NCBI GenBank assembly: GCA_958496175.1
Contig: OY292274.1
Location: forward strand, 31,845,482-31,909,481
Direction: 5' to 3'
Length of the DNA: 64,000 bases
DNA from: Sisyra terminalis
Taxonomy: Eukaryota > Arthropoda > Insecta > Neuroptera > Sisyridae
Position 1 is the stretch's first letter. The number at the start of each line of letters is the position of its first letter. Positions 26,418 to 40,023 of this stretch are shown here, one piece after another. The translations under genes were made by a program, and so were the position numbers. A model generated the notes under the pieces. It saw nothing but the letters and a program-made list of their open reading frames with translations, searched no databases and was not told the origin of the DNA.

Positions 26418-27858
26418 TTTTCGAATAATTGGTTAAAAAATCAAAAACTAAAAATTTGAATAGAAAATTAGTCCTGACTATAATTAATCAGTACAGTAGT
26501 GCATTTATAAATAATATATAATCCTTCATTAAAAATGTTCAATTTTAGCATGGGGTTTTGGTTATATAAATTATCAAGGTTATTTACAATTGCTCTTTAG
26601 TCATCACTTCAACTGAATAAAATTCTTGAATATTAATATCATTAATATTCATTTTCAGCGGCTAGTTAAGTCCATAGTACAAGAATAAATAAAAATTGAT
26701 AAAATAAGTATTTACACAATGATATGCATAAGTACGATAAGTATTATGCGTATAAACATTTAAGACACAAAAGTATTACGATGAATTTAATTATCGTTAT
26801 AAATTTTTACTTTATTATTGTGAAATGAACTACACAAGTCAATTACTATAAGAGTATATTACAAATGAAAACTTTAATTTTACAGAATCATATTTTATTA
26901 ATATGAATACAGTATTAGCTTGAATACAATTTTGTAGTGTCTTCATTGATTCTAGAAGTATTATCCAATAAGTTTATACTTTACAAATCTATTGATAGTT
27001 TGGAATTCAATAAATTTATAAACTACAAAAATTCAAAATTATTTCATTTATAAATATAAAATCGGCATCACCGGTTTAAGTTAATAAATTTGTTATAGAA
27101 TCGGCACTAAATTTTGTAATGTGTATAGCGTATATTGTATATAACAAGTAGTCAAATTACGATTTTATGAAAATGATTTACAAAATTTGAATGTTAGTAA
27201 GAGAGTAGTTAAAATTAATATTTTTTTGGATTAAATTTAATTATTAATCATTTTTAAATATAGTTCATATACTTTAAATTTTGTGAAATATGTTATATTT
27301 TAAGGATAACTTTTTTTACTAATATAGCAAATATTAAAACCTGCCTAATATTATAGTTATATTGATAACTTATAATGCTTATAACAGCTTATAATATTAA
27401 ATAAATCTATATTTTTTGTGTTTCCTACGTAATGTCTGGTAATGTCTTATTGTGTCAATTATGTCAATTATACTAATTGACACGATTGGATACGATTGAC
27501 ATCGATCGTACAGCCACCTTGCGTTTACTTTGCTAAACAAAGCCACCATAATTATACTGTTTGACAGTTGTTATCATTATTATGCATGCGTGTCTTTTCT
27601 GCAATGATAATTAAATGTATTAAATATATTCTATCATTGTTGTAAAAGCTTTTTATTCATATGTTGTCATATGTGGTATGGTCATAATTTGTGTATGGGA
27701 TATAGAAGTCGGTTGATGTATATGGGTATAACCTGGCCAAGGTAGCAGTGCAAAAAGTAGCTTAAAAAGTTCTTGAAAAAGTTCACATAAAATTGTCAAA
27801 AATATTTTAGTTTTGTAATTTTATTCAAAATAATTTTAATTTTGTTTCAACAAACATA
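26418..27858. promoter_or_regulatory. Divergent intergenic region, NTPDase and CWF19L2
   Basis: The two start codons diverge across 1.44 kb of AT-rich DNA. It must contain both promoters and 5' UTRs. I see no reading frame, repeat arms or clear core promoter motif. Confidence 0.55.
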
Positions 27859-29643
27859 ATGTCATCTGGTGTAAGTTTTTTTTAACAAGTAACTTTTTTA
27901 TAAATTAAATTAATTTATTTGCAGAGTTATAAGGATAAATACTTGGATCTCGAATCAAATGCAAAGAAGAAAAGCCACAAAAAAGAAAAGAAGAAAAAGC
28001 ATAAAAAGCATAAACATAAATCGAAACGAAAGTCAAGCACATCCAATGATAGTTCATCAGAAGCAGAATGGGTTGAAAAAAGTACAAATGCTGAAAAGTC
28101 TGAAAAAATCAATGAAAAGATTGAACGAGACAATTGGATGACTGAAGCTTCATCATTTGAAATTCGGACATTTTCCAAACCCGAAAAACAAAATAAACAA
28201 AAGAAAGAAGACGAAAAAAGAAGACTTGACTCATACAACCCATCTACAAATATAAGAGAGTTAAATCCACATTGGAAAAACGGAGGTACCGGTTTACCAA
28301 GCCAAGAGTTTAAGAAACCTGGTCAAAATGAATGCGGTTCCAGTAAATATTCGTCATCATCGACAAAAGCTAGTGGAAGTTGGCGAAAAAAATCTACTAT
28401 TTCAACTATTACATCATCCGAAGCTGACTCATCTTCGTCGGACAGAATTGAAAATTGCAATCTTAGCGACAAAGAAATCAATAGTTTAGCAGCTAAAATA
28501 ATTAAAGCTGAAATTTTGGGCAACAAAGAATTGTGCGATAAACTAAAGACACATTTGGATGCTGCTCGGAATTTCAGACAACAAAATACATTTAAAGAAA
28601 GTTCTCAAGAAGAGCAGGTAGTACTTATTTCTACTGATTCTAAAGGAATTAGTCGTCCTCTTGAAAGAAGAAGCGAGCATTCTAATCCTTACGGAAGTAA
28701 GAAAAAGAAGCAAAAATTAGATTCGCATGAACATGGTGAACGAGTTCGGTATTTCGGAGACGACGATCGTTATTCTTTGCGTGAAATGTTTGAACAAGAG
28801 AAATATAATACATCTAATGATACTAATGAAGAGTTTATGAAAGTAAGCGCAAAAATGAAAAATCCAAATGATGACTTAGAAGATATTTTTATGGACAAAG
28901 CTCAACACGTTACGTCTGACGATAAAATAGATGAAATGAACCGTAATAAGGCTATTCGTAGTCACCAAATGTTAACTCAATCTATTGAAAGTTGCAATTT
29001 TTGCATAGATTCAACTCCAGCCTTAAAGAATGTTATAATTTCTATCGGAGAATATGTTTATTTATCAGTTCCTTCTTACCAATCTTTAACGGATGGACAC
29101 TGTATTCTTGCGCCTATCAAACATGTACCTTGTTCTACGCAATTAGACGAAAACATTTGGGAGGAAATAGAAACATTTCGCAAAACAATCACAAAAATGT
29201 TTTCTGCCAATAATTTAACGACAGTGTTTTTTGAAGTTGCTACTAATTTAAATAAATATCCCCATATGGCTATCGAGTGTGTACCTCTTACTCTTGACGA
29301 AGGATCTATGGCACCCATGTATTTTAAAAAAGCTATTCTGGAGTGTGAAAAAGAATGGGCAATGAATAAAAAATTAGTTGATTTAAGAGGGAAAAATGTT
29401 CGTCGAGCAATTCCAAAAGGATTGGCCTATTTTCAAGTAGGGTTTGACAATGACCCTGGATTCGCTCATGTTATTGAAAGTAAATACGATTTTCCGAAAA
29501 AATTCGCCCAAGAAATAATCGCCGGATTGTTGGATCTAGATCACAATCGATGGCGCCGACCTTTAAAAGAAAATTCTGATGAACAACAGAAAAAAGTTAC
29601 ATATTTTAAAAAAATGTGGAACACTTTTGATTGTACAAAATAA
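27859..29643 (+). CDS. CWF19L2: CWF19-like protein 2, spliceosome-associated
   Basis: A 12-nt first coding exon (27859-27870, MSSG) is spliced to one large exon (27925-29643), giving 576 residues. The N-terminal half is charged and low complexity (KKKSHKKEKKKKHKKHKHKS, serine-rich patches). The C-terminal quarter carries CwfJ_C_1 (from about 350; SCNFCIDS, DGHCILAPIKHVPC, HIT-like PHMAIECVPL) followed by CwfJ_C_2 (about 475-570; KGLAYFQVGFD, GFAHVIES, WNTFDC). In yeast and fission yeast the Cwf19/Drn1 family acts with the lariat-debranching enzyme on post-splicing complexes in the nucleus. The protein is shorter than the human one (about 890 residues as I recall), mostly in the disordered part. 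Its TAA stop lies inside an AATAAA hexamer. Confidence 0.93.
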
Positions 29644-29657
29644 AGTATCATTTTATT
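29639..29657. terminator. Opposed poly(A) signals of two convergent genes
   Basis: AATAAA at 29639-29644 (plus strand) contains the CWF19L2 stop; AATAAA on the minus strand at 29652-29657 lies 19 nt past the CFAP74-like stop. The stops are only 32 bp apart, so both transcripts probably end inside the other gene's terminal exon if these signals are used. Confidence 0.5.
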
Positions 29658-29675
29658 ATAAAAGCATGTGTGATT

Positions 29676-32600
29676 TCAAATGAATGAACCAATAATTATT
29701 AAATCCTTTATATATGTTTTTCCATTTAAATACAGTTTATATCTCACTATGAAATGTTTTCCTAGATGTGGATTTACGATTTTCCCCTTTGTTGTGGAAC
29801 TAGCTACTAAAACAATAATGTAATAATATTTTAAGAATTAACACATTGTTCTTACCTAAAAGATTTTTAGGCTCCTCGAAAGTTATCTTTAAAGATGCTT
29901 TCATTAATGGAGGAACAACAATTTCATTATCATTTACTACGCCTTGTTTTATATAAAAAAAACTTGGTCCTTAAATAAGTTATTACTTTAATAACATTAG
30001 ATGAATTTGCATATGCTTACGTAATTACCATGTTTTTCCTTAAAAGTCTTCCTTAGAGAGTATTCCTCTTGCGGAGAAAAATATAGTGAATTTTTTCCTG
30101 GAGGTTTGTCTGGCTTAGGTGGAACTACGTTCGATGGATACGGAATTTCTTGTACGACGTGTCCCTCCAATTCGTTTACTAATTTGATTGTGTATCTTAT
30201 CTCACTATCACTTAGATTTTTAAACTACAAGAATACTTTAGCCTGAAATATTAATAAATATTTAAACATTCATTTACATCTAAATTAACATCGACTGCAG
30301 TATTATAGCCTGTTTCAATTCTCCTAATTGGAAAATCAGGAGTGTATTCCATTTTCAATTCTATTCCAAATCCTCTTACATTGATATGAACAATGGTGTT
30401 GTTAGATTTAAATTGAATATATTCGGATATCTAAAAAAAATAAAATAAATTTTCTAACAACATCCTTTTTTTTATTTATTATCAATTTACTGGCTTTTCA
30501 TCTATTGGTTCAAATATTATTGGAATTAGAAGAAAATGTTCCGGGTCTAAATTAATATTCAATGGATAAAAACATTTTAAAGGTCCTAATGGGTTTACTA
30601 AGGATATCGTCGGGTTAATTATATCGCCTATAAAAAGATAAAAGGTAACAAAATCCTTTAAAAGGTAAGAAGCAAAATAATTTTTAAAATTACTTGTGAT
30701 ATTTTGTAATCGTATTAAATGTTTTTTATATCCTCCGATAACGGTTGGGCCAAAATCAATCAATTCTTTTTCAATATCAAGCAAAAAATCAGGGTTGACC
30801 ACAGGACATCGAACATCAAAAAATAAAACTTCTTTCCGGCTGTAAAACTTATTATTTTTATTTGTGGAAGTATTAAAAACTATTGAAATGTATAATTGAT
30901 CCTGAATAATAATTAACTATAATTGTTTAATCAGGTTTATGTTCTAATTATACACTTAATTAAATACGTCAGACTTTATCGTTTGTAGTTATACTTTTTG
31001 TTCGAAAAAACAAAATTTAAAGTCTTTTGAATTGTTTGTTTGCTTCAAGGTGTGAAGCTAAATTCCGAAGAGTGATCGAATTCAACGTCAAAGGACGAAT
31101 TTCGTTTCGTTAAATTAAACCCTTAATTAAGCAATAACGAAGATGTCGCTCAAAATCTAGTCCGAACGCTCAACAAATTCATCGTTAAACAATGAATGAA
31201 ACAATCAATTCAATATATAACAATTGTAGAAGACATTTAAAATTTCAAAACGATAGTACCTATACGACCACAATTTACAGTTTAGTAACGCTACCTAAGA
31301 TAAATTAATTTCCAGGTCGAATAGCATACAGAATACGAATGAACAAAATTAAATACGGAAAGATTAACTTCAAATTTAACACATCTGATCATTGAAATGA
31401 GCTTAAAATTTTTACATACAGTGGTACGCGAGATACGAGTGCCTTAGCATACGAAATATCTGATATACAAACAATCGAGCGAGCGAAGTTTTGCTTTAAA
31501 ATACGAGGAATTGTGAGGAACACTTGAGATACACAACAATAACATTTAAACACACGACACACTAGTTTACTGCACCTCGTAGATCTAGAATTATCCCCAC
31601 TGTTAAAAAAAGACATTCAGAGGCATTTTGAAATCATTACATTTAAAATGTCTTTAATAACTTTAAATGACTTCTGATGAATTTTTGATAATTTAAATGC
31701 CTTTTTCTAACAAGGCCACACAGTGCTTGTTTTTCTCGCTATCGAAACTTCCTTGATAAGTTTTTCTAGGGCTTTGTGCTTTTTGTACATTTACACACTT
31801 TATTATATACTATACATAGTAGTAGATTTTAAAATGTGTATAAGTTGTATTTAAGTGACCAAAATACAAATACATTTTAGAAAACCAGTTTTTTTTTTTA
31901 AATTAGGGGAACCTGTGGCGGAACGGAGTACCTAAACTTTAATTACAATTTAAGAGAGATTTAAAGAAACAATCCCATTGTTTTGCAATTTATATATTTA
32001 TTTAATTCATTCTCTATAAATAAAAAAATATTTTATTTATTTAAATTAATAATTAATACTAAAAAGCTAGGTTTCAAAAAAAAATGGAAATTTCCCATTC
32101 TACACCATCCCCTGGGGCACAATGGGAAATGAGCCTGGAGCGCAATGGGATTCTTGTTATTGGCATAGTCGCATAATACTGCCATCGTCGTGTTAAACCC
32201 AGCACATGCCAAATGTGTTCATTTTTGACAAATACTGCAGGAACACCAGCTTTCATTAAATTTGGAGTTTAAATCCTCACAGTAAAAGCAGATTATCTCT
32301 GCATCTTCCGACCTTTCTTATAAATGGACTATCGGCTAGTTTTCCTAATATATGTACGCACTATCTGCTGATAAAATAAAAATGTCTATCAGAATGGGAA
32401 ATACTATCTGAATGGTATACCCCATTCCGCCACACCCATTGTGCCCCAAAGCACCTTTCCCACAAGCACAACTATTATGCCAGGATATATTGGTTATATT
32501 TGAATTATCACTAGGCTTTTAGTTAGTCAACAGTATGTTTTAATAAACATGTCATGTTAATATTCCAACAAAAAATAGAACATAGAATAATTACCTTAGT

Positions 32601-35600
32601 GGAACTTTGCAAAAATTAGAATTCGGAAACGTTTATTTCGACTTTTGATAAAAATAAAAACAACTGCACTCTTTACTGGCGATAGCCACTTTTTATAATG
32701 CAACACAGTTAATTGAACATTGATTATGATTTTTACGCGTTTTTGTCACCTGTAGCAAGCGCTAACTCCATTTCCCATCCCGCCCCGGTACCCCATTCCG
32801 CCCCGTGTTTCCACATCTTTCATTAAGTTTTTATACGATATTTGTCGTACCTAAATACATTAGTTTTATTCAAAAACAAACGAATAATGGGAACGAAAAT
32901 GGAAAACGAAAATGTAACGAAAATGGGAAAAATTGCTTTGGCATACGACCAATATCAACCGTATATCGAGGTATAACTATATCCCATCCCCATGCTATGA
33001 TTTTTAGCAAAATTTTATATTGCTTTTTCCGAATATAAGTTCTGTTGGTTTTCCTTGAATTGTTTTTTATATATTTTTAAACCACAATAAGTTTTGAGTA
33101 TTTTTTTGGAAATTTCTGGAAAATGTTAAAATATTGCCCCAAGTCGATTTTTTGGATATCAGAAAACTTCACCCAATTCAATAAATAATCTTCTTAACAT
33201 TTCTCCATTACTGGAAAATAAACCACTATTGAAAAGATCAAAATTAAATTGACATATTTGTACGGTCTAGATACGGTATAGCACTTCCATTAACCCTAAA
33301 AAATGGTCAATTTTTTAATTTAAAACCTGGAAGAACTATTATTCAATTATTTGGGTGACCTTTATAATATTTATAATTAATTATGATAGGAGATAACAAC
33401 TAATCCCAGTAATTTACCACTTTTTTTGCCTGTGAACTCCATGATATTAATTATTCACTTAAATTGTATGCCTTTTTGTTGTAGTTTAGTACAAATTTAG
33501 CAGTTTAAAAACAATAATAAGAGACCCTAGAGTCGTTTAACACCTTAGTTGTTATGAAGGGACAGTAAATAATAATGTAGTAACTTCAAATTATTTTAAA
33601 TTAATATTGAAGAAGTTCAATGTTAGTCTTGTCTTTGTTTTCATTTGGCGAGTTTCTGTATATCAAGTAATAAACGTGCGAGTTACTACCTCAAATCTAA
33701 AACTGTTATCAATTCGATCAATTCATTGCAATACTTAGTTCTGATATATAGACATGGAGAAAAAGCTTTATTTATAAACTTAGTATTTCTAGATGGTAAC
33801 AAAAACCAAGGCATATTTTGTTAGAAAATATTGAAAATATAGCCCAAATCAGCGGTCGCTAAACTTTTTGACCTCACGGACTACTAAATTTTTTAGTATT
33901 AAATATATTGTAATTAAGGCTCATGCACCTTTTAGAACCATAAAATTTAGTGATGTTCCATTTTCTACTTTGTTTTTCATTTAGTTCGCAAATAAATCAG
34001 CTCATAATGAAAATTTAGTTACAAAAAATAAAATTATACCATATTAGAATTGATTTTACAAAAAAATAAAATTAAGAATAAAAAAACAAAATTAAAAATT
34101 TTCTCGCGGGCCACCATTTTGGCGACCGTTGGTCTAAAATTGTTTGCTAAAGCAAACAATTAACTAATTATCTGTCCAAAAGTTAAAAAATCGTTACATT
34201 TAATTGAGCATTTTAAAATCGATTAAATAGAAATTTCGACCAAATCCTTCAAAATTACATTTGAGAGCACTTTAAAATAGTCAAAGGAGCTTAAAAATGT
34301 ATTGCCTTTGATGGCGAATTATTATGTGTTTGCCAACCCGCTTCAGTTGTAAGTGTTACGAGTATTTTACTTTTAAAATGAAATATTAAATAGTGCTTTT
34401 TTAATGCAATTCAGAGAGATTGGCTTGCTGCTATAGATGTGTATTAAGGACGTTTATCTGGAAAAAAGTTATAAATCGCTTTATTAGCAATAAGTTTTAA
34501 GTTAATTTATAGTTTAAATTATAAAAAATTTATAGCGAACTTAATAAAGGTATAATTATTTATTTTAAAGTGCATTTAAATATTATATTTTATATTCTCC
34601 ATTTATATTATATATTTATTTACCCCAAAAAAGGCAATCTTTTTTTTTTGATTTGTTAATTTTTTTTAGTCATGATATCTAACTTTTTTGTTTCTTAAAC
34701 AGGGTACCGGAGACCCCTGATTAAAGGTCACTTACTTATTTCAAATAATGAAATACGTAATACAGTGTAATCTCATTAATCCGACACTATTAAATACCGG
34801 AGGGTGCCGGATTATTGGAATGTTCGGATTACTGAATTATAGTGAAAAAGTCATAGGTAATGAATAAAATAAGCATTTCATAGAGGGAATAAAGTATAGG
34901 AATAAAGTATAAATAAAGGAGCGAGAGAGGCGTGGACGGAGAGTGCCGGATTATTGGACGTGCCGATCTATCGAAGTGCTTGATTAGTGAGATTATACTG
35001 TAGTTTCAAAAATTTTAACGACCGTAAAATGTTCAACGTTCATACGTCCTGGCGTTTAGTGACATTGTGTAGACACCTAATTATAGGGCTCATTTTTGGG
35101 AGCCACAAAAATATAATATAGCATAATATACCGATTTTAGCCGGATGGAAGATATTCAATCATCTTAAGAAGTAGAACATAGTAAACTTACTCTATATTT
35201 GTATAGTTTAGTAAACAGGTTACATGAGTTTGGATGATATATGGATCTAATGATCGCCAAATTTCTTTTTCTGCCATATACAAATCGGTAGAGTCAAGGA
35301 TAATATCATTCGGATTTATTATTATTTCAGGAATTTCCTTTAATGGTTTTTTAGCTTTTTCAGCCTTCGCAATAATCTCATTTAATTTAATTTCTTTTAG
35401 TTTTGCTTCTTTAATTATTACTGCTTTTTCATAAACAATTTTATAATCCAATATAGGTTGACTTAGTAAGAAGACCTTAACTTTCTGAAATTAATAGGTA
35501 AACATTATATATAATTTATTTATTTTTATTATGTACCATTGAACATCTCTACTTACACCATTTGTTTTTATGGTTCCATGCCTTGGTTCTATGAATAATT

Positions 35601-38600
35601 GAGAATTGGTATTTTTAAATTCAAATTCGCAAGTGAAATTTTGTGGTTCAATTTTATTAACGATACCACAATAACATGGGTATATTGGGGATGCTCTCAA
35701 TTCCATCGTCATTAATGTGTAGCTTCCACAAGGAGTTGATGGATATTCTAAATACTGATATTCCACTAAACAGAGTGGGTCCTGAATTATTGAATTAAAA
35801 CTAATATTTAACTCTGTTTGAGGCCTAAATAGGTTCTTCACATCTAAAAATTGTTAGATATTCTAAATTATACTACAGCGATATTGTTTTAAAGTACAGG
35901 TAAGTCTAAATTAAAGAATCTAATTCGCCATAAATTCAATCATGATATTGCTTCAATAGTAGGTATTAAGATTTCAGAATCATTTCCGGAAAAGTACCTA
36001 TCTTAATAAGTAGGTATAATTGAAAAACTTTAGTGAATAGAAATCAAGAATCAAATAGCAGATGCAATCCTTAAAGAAAAATAATAATGAGACCCTTATT
36101 GTTTATTAGTAGTTGCAATGCAATTTTTTAACATTAATATTCAATCTTAAGCAGGGTGTGTACCAACGTACAACGGATAGATACATACGTTGGCATATAA
36201 AGTCTGAATGTTTTGGAACATTTTTTTCAACTTTAAATACAACAACGTTAATCGATGGAACAAGATCCGATTTAGTTGATTTTTTTCACTGTCGGCAATA
36301 AAATAAGTTCTTCTGAAAATTGTATTAATAGTTTTAAAATATATTATAAAAGTTAGCGTTTTTGTTTTAATTTAAAATAATGGATGATATTGTTAAAAAA
36401 CTGTTACTTATAATAGTATAACTTTTGAAAAGAACAAACAAGGATCTAGTAAATTAATTACTAGTATAGATGATACCGTGAACCCGTAACGTAAATATTC
36501 ACTACAAACCAAAAATATAAAAATGAGAGCGAATAAAATGGACTTTAAGAGACATGTTACATCCAAGTTGATGGTGCTTTTCCAATAGTGTTTTATTGAC
36601 TAAATATATCATCTCTCTTGTCTCCAGAAATACATAGATGTCCGTCCTTAAAGACTTCCCAAGCTTCTTTTTCTTTCCCTTGAAGATTTTGGCCTTTTCC
36701 TGGATTTTTAAATGCTGCAGCCTATACAATATCCTGAATTTGTGGCCCAACAAAGAATATTCTCTCCTTTACTTTTACTTCCCTGAGTCCGTGAAATTTT
36801 TCTTTTAATTACTTGAATGTCAGACCTTCTCGATCCAAAGCTTTCACAAAACTTTTAGTTCAAGGCGAAGTTTCCCTTTTAAAAGCAGGAGAAATGTAAC
36901 AATATTATTCGAGAAAAGATGAGACTTTAGCGACAATAGCAAAGAATATTTTTGTGTAACAACTAGGTAGGTAACCAAAAAACTCAGGTATACAAATCGA
37001 TAAATGCGGTATTTATTTGAACCTAAGATACACATATTCTATGTCGGATAGACCACTGTATCTTAAAAATTAGAGCTAAAAGATCATTTTCGTTTTAGTA
37101 AGTGAAAAATAGCTATTATTGAACCCAAAATATTTTCTTTGTTGTACAGTGTTATTTATCATAGAATTGAAAAACTTAATATCCTCATTTATGCATATGA
37201 CGACTAATTTTGGATTTTGAAACAAATATAGCCAAACGAATAAAAAAAAAGTTGAAATTTGACTTTGAAATTTTAAGTTGGAAGTTACGAATATTAACAG
37301 CTATAACTGAAAAATACCATCAAAAACAGTGTTTTGAACCATTTTTTTAGCAGGAAATTGGACATAAAAGGATGTAAATTCATATAGGTATTGATAATTA
37401 AATCCGCAACGTTTCGATCCTTTATTCGATCTTCATCAGGCTTCAAAAAAATCATGTGATAAAAAATACATGTTTACAAAACTTGCAGAACATTACTAAT
37501 TACTACATTGTTAATTTACTTCAATTTACAGTGAAAAATGAACATTACATATAGGTATAATAACATAGATTTTTATTTGTTTACACATGCATTCATAACG
37601 AAACTTTATAAAATTAGGGAAAACTGTTAATTAGCATATGGCTTGTAACATTGCACAACAATTTTTTGACAATTAGCTATGTAGTAATTATTAATGTTCT
37701 AAAAGTTTTGTAAGCATGTGTTTTTTATTGATAGGATTTTTTAGAAGCCTTATGAAGGTCGAATAAAGGACCAAAATGTTGCAGATTTAATTGTTAGTAT
37801 TTGTGTTTACATCCTTTTATGTTCACTTTCCTGCTAACAATTAAAATAAAAGAAGTGTTTCTTAACATTTTAAGTGAGACGCACCGACGCACCCCTTTTC
37901 ATCTGAAAATAGGTTCATAGGTCCCATTGAAAAATGTGCTTCGATTTTTTAATTTAATATATTTTTGGCGAAATTTGTTATCAAAAATTTGATAATTTAT
38001 ATTGTTAGGGGCTTCTCCCACACCCTCCAGAATACCTTTCTGTACCCCTATGGGTACGGGCACCACCGGTTAAAAAACACTGATCTAAAATGAACCGTTG
38101 TAAAAAAGTAATTTTTGTACCTTACTACCTTACGTTTTGTACCTTTAGTATTTTACTGTTTTTAAAAATTATTTATGTTGAAAAAGCAAATGTAAAGTAA
38201 ATTAAAGTTTTGTTATTTTTCACCGTTAACTCAAAATATGACTATGTATTTACAGTGAATAACTACCGATACTAAAAATGAAATAATTAAAAAATTTTCC
38301 TGTTTTTTTTTGTAATATAGACCACACATTACATTTGCACACATACTGCCATTAAAAAGTATGATAAAACATTACATTATTCACTGCTATTTTTTCCGGG
38401 GGATTGAATTGGATTTCTTAGATTGGAAACTAATAGGAAAATGGCTCGTCCGATTAAGGGTCGAATAGTTTAAGTTTTAATATAATATGATATACTTACC
38501 ATACGGTTTGCCTTGACTAGAGAGAATAATTGTTGAACAGTTTATACCAAAAGAATGACTTCCCATTGTACCACAAATATTTTTTGTATTACCTTTAATA

Positions 38601-39973
38601 TCAGTGATTTCTGGGCTATAAATCAACACTAAATTAAGTGTTTCTCCTGGATAAATTATACCAAATCCCATAGCCGGAAGAATTGAAACACACTGAAAAT
38701 AAACTATTTTGAACTTGTCTTAAGATACGGAAACAACATTTTACTTTAGGCAAATTTAAAAATCCAAACTCTTGTACTACCATAGTTTTGTTTGTTAAAT
38801 TAAACTTCACATAGACACTTTCACGTGTCGTTACTAATTGAAAGTCGCAATTCAAGGTAGATTTTTGTAAACCTAAAGGGGTAGTATTCATAATTAAGGG
38901 TATGCTGTCCGAGACGCTATGCGAATTGTTAGAATAATTTTCAATTTGATTATTGCTATCAATTTTTATGTGAACACTTTTGTCTAGCATGAAATCAGGC
39001 AATGAAAATTCACCGTCTTCTTCAAGATATTGACTTGTATCAAATTGAGGCCATGATATTATGATATCATATGGATTTGTTAAAATTGCATAAATGTGTA
39101 AATTTAGTGGAGGAGTATCTCCATGTTCAGGTCCAATAGCATACACTTTTACTGGAAAATCCAAAATTCCCGTTGTTGGATCATAATATTTGTTAAACTG
39201 TTGTAACATTTCATATCTGTGAATAATTATATTAAGAAAGTGAGACTATACTGAATTGATAGAAATAAATATATATAATTACCTAGGAATGAAACGGATT
39301 GTGAAAACTTGAGATTTAAGACTAGAAATGTAAGTTTCGGTCGGATAAATTGAAATATAATCTTTAACACAATCTGGGCATTTATTTTTGAACAACAGTA
39401 AGTTTTTGTAATTGTTGAAGACAGTAAATGAATTTTGATATACGCCCGAATCAACAACACAAATCTGGAAATCGAAGACATACTGGTTCAAAGAATAAAA
39501 TATGCCTGTGCAATCACATTTGGCTAAAAAATCCTTAAGCAAAATATTCATAAATAAAAATATAAATTTTGTGTTGAAGCTAAATCGTATTTTGAAGTAC
39601 CTTCGAAGTTACAAGTTTAGTACATTCTTCATCTTCATACATAGAAAGAGCAAAATTTTCTATTACCTGTCCTTCAGTGTAAGTATGACAAAGTAAAACT
39701 TGAACTGTTACAGAACTCATTGGTGGTATTTCAAAAAAATATGGATCAATACGAAATACTGCAAAAGCCTGATATATGCAAGTATTTAGAATATCTTGTG
39801 CTAAAAGTTAAACAAAATTGTTAGAAAATTTAAGAAATAATGTTTTTTTATAATAACAAATAATTAATATTTATTTACATCAAAAAGTCATGTTCTATAC
39901 CAGCCATACTCAACTTGCAGCTTGCATGCGAACCACTTAGCTATGCTGCGCGGTCCAAAATAATTATTTTCAT

Positions 39974-40023
<50 letters not shown>

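Noticed and set aside
31389..31616. 75-residue minus-strand frame as a missing CFAP74-like exon
   Set aside because: No CFAP74-like motif and no phase-compatible splice sites at its edges.
37403..37440. A functional hammerhead ribozyme
   Set aside because: Only the CTGATGA-stem II-GAAA part is present; I could not find the GUH cleavage strand with matching stems I and III.
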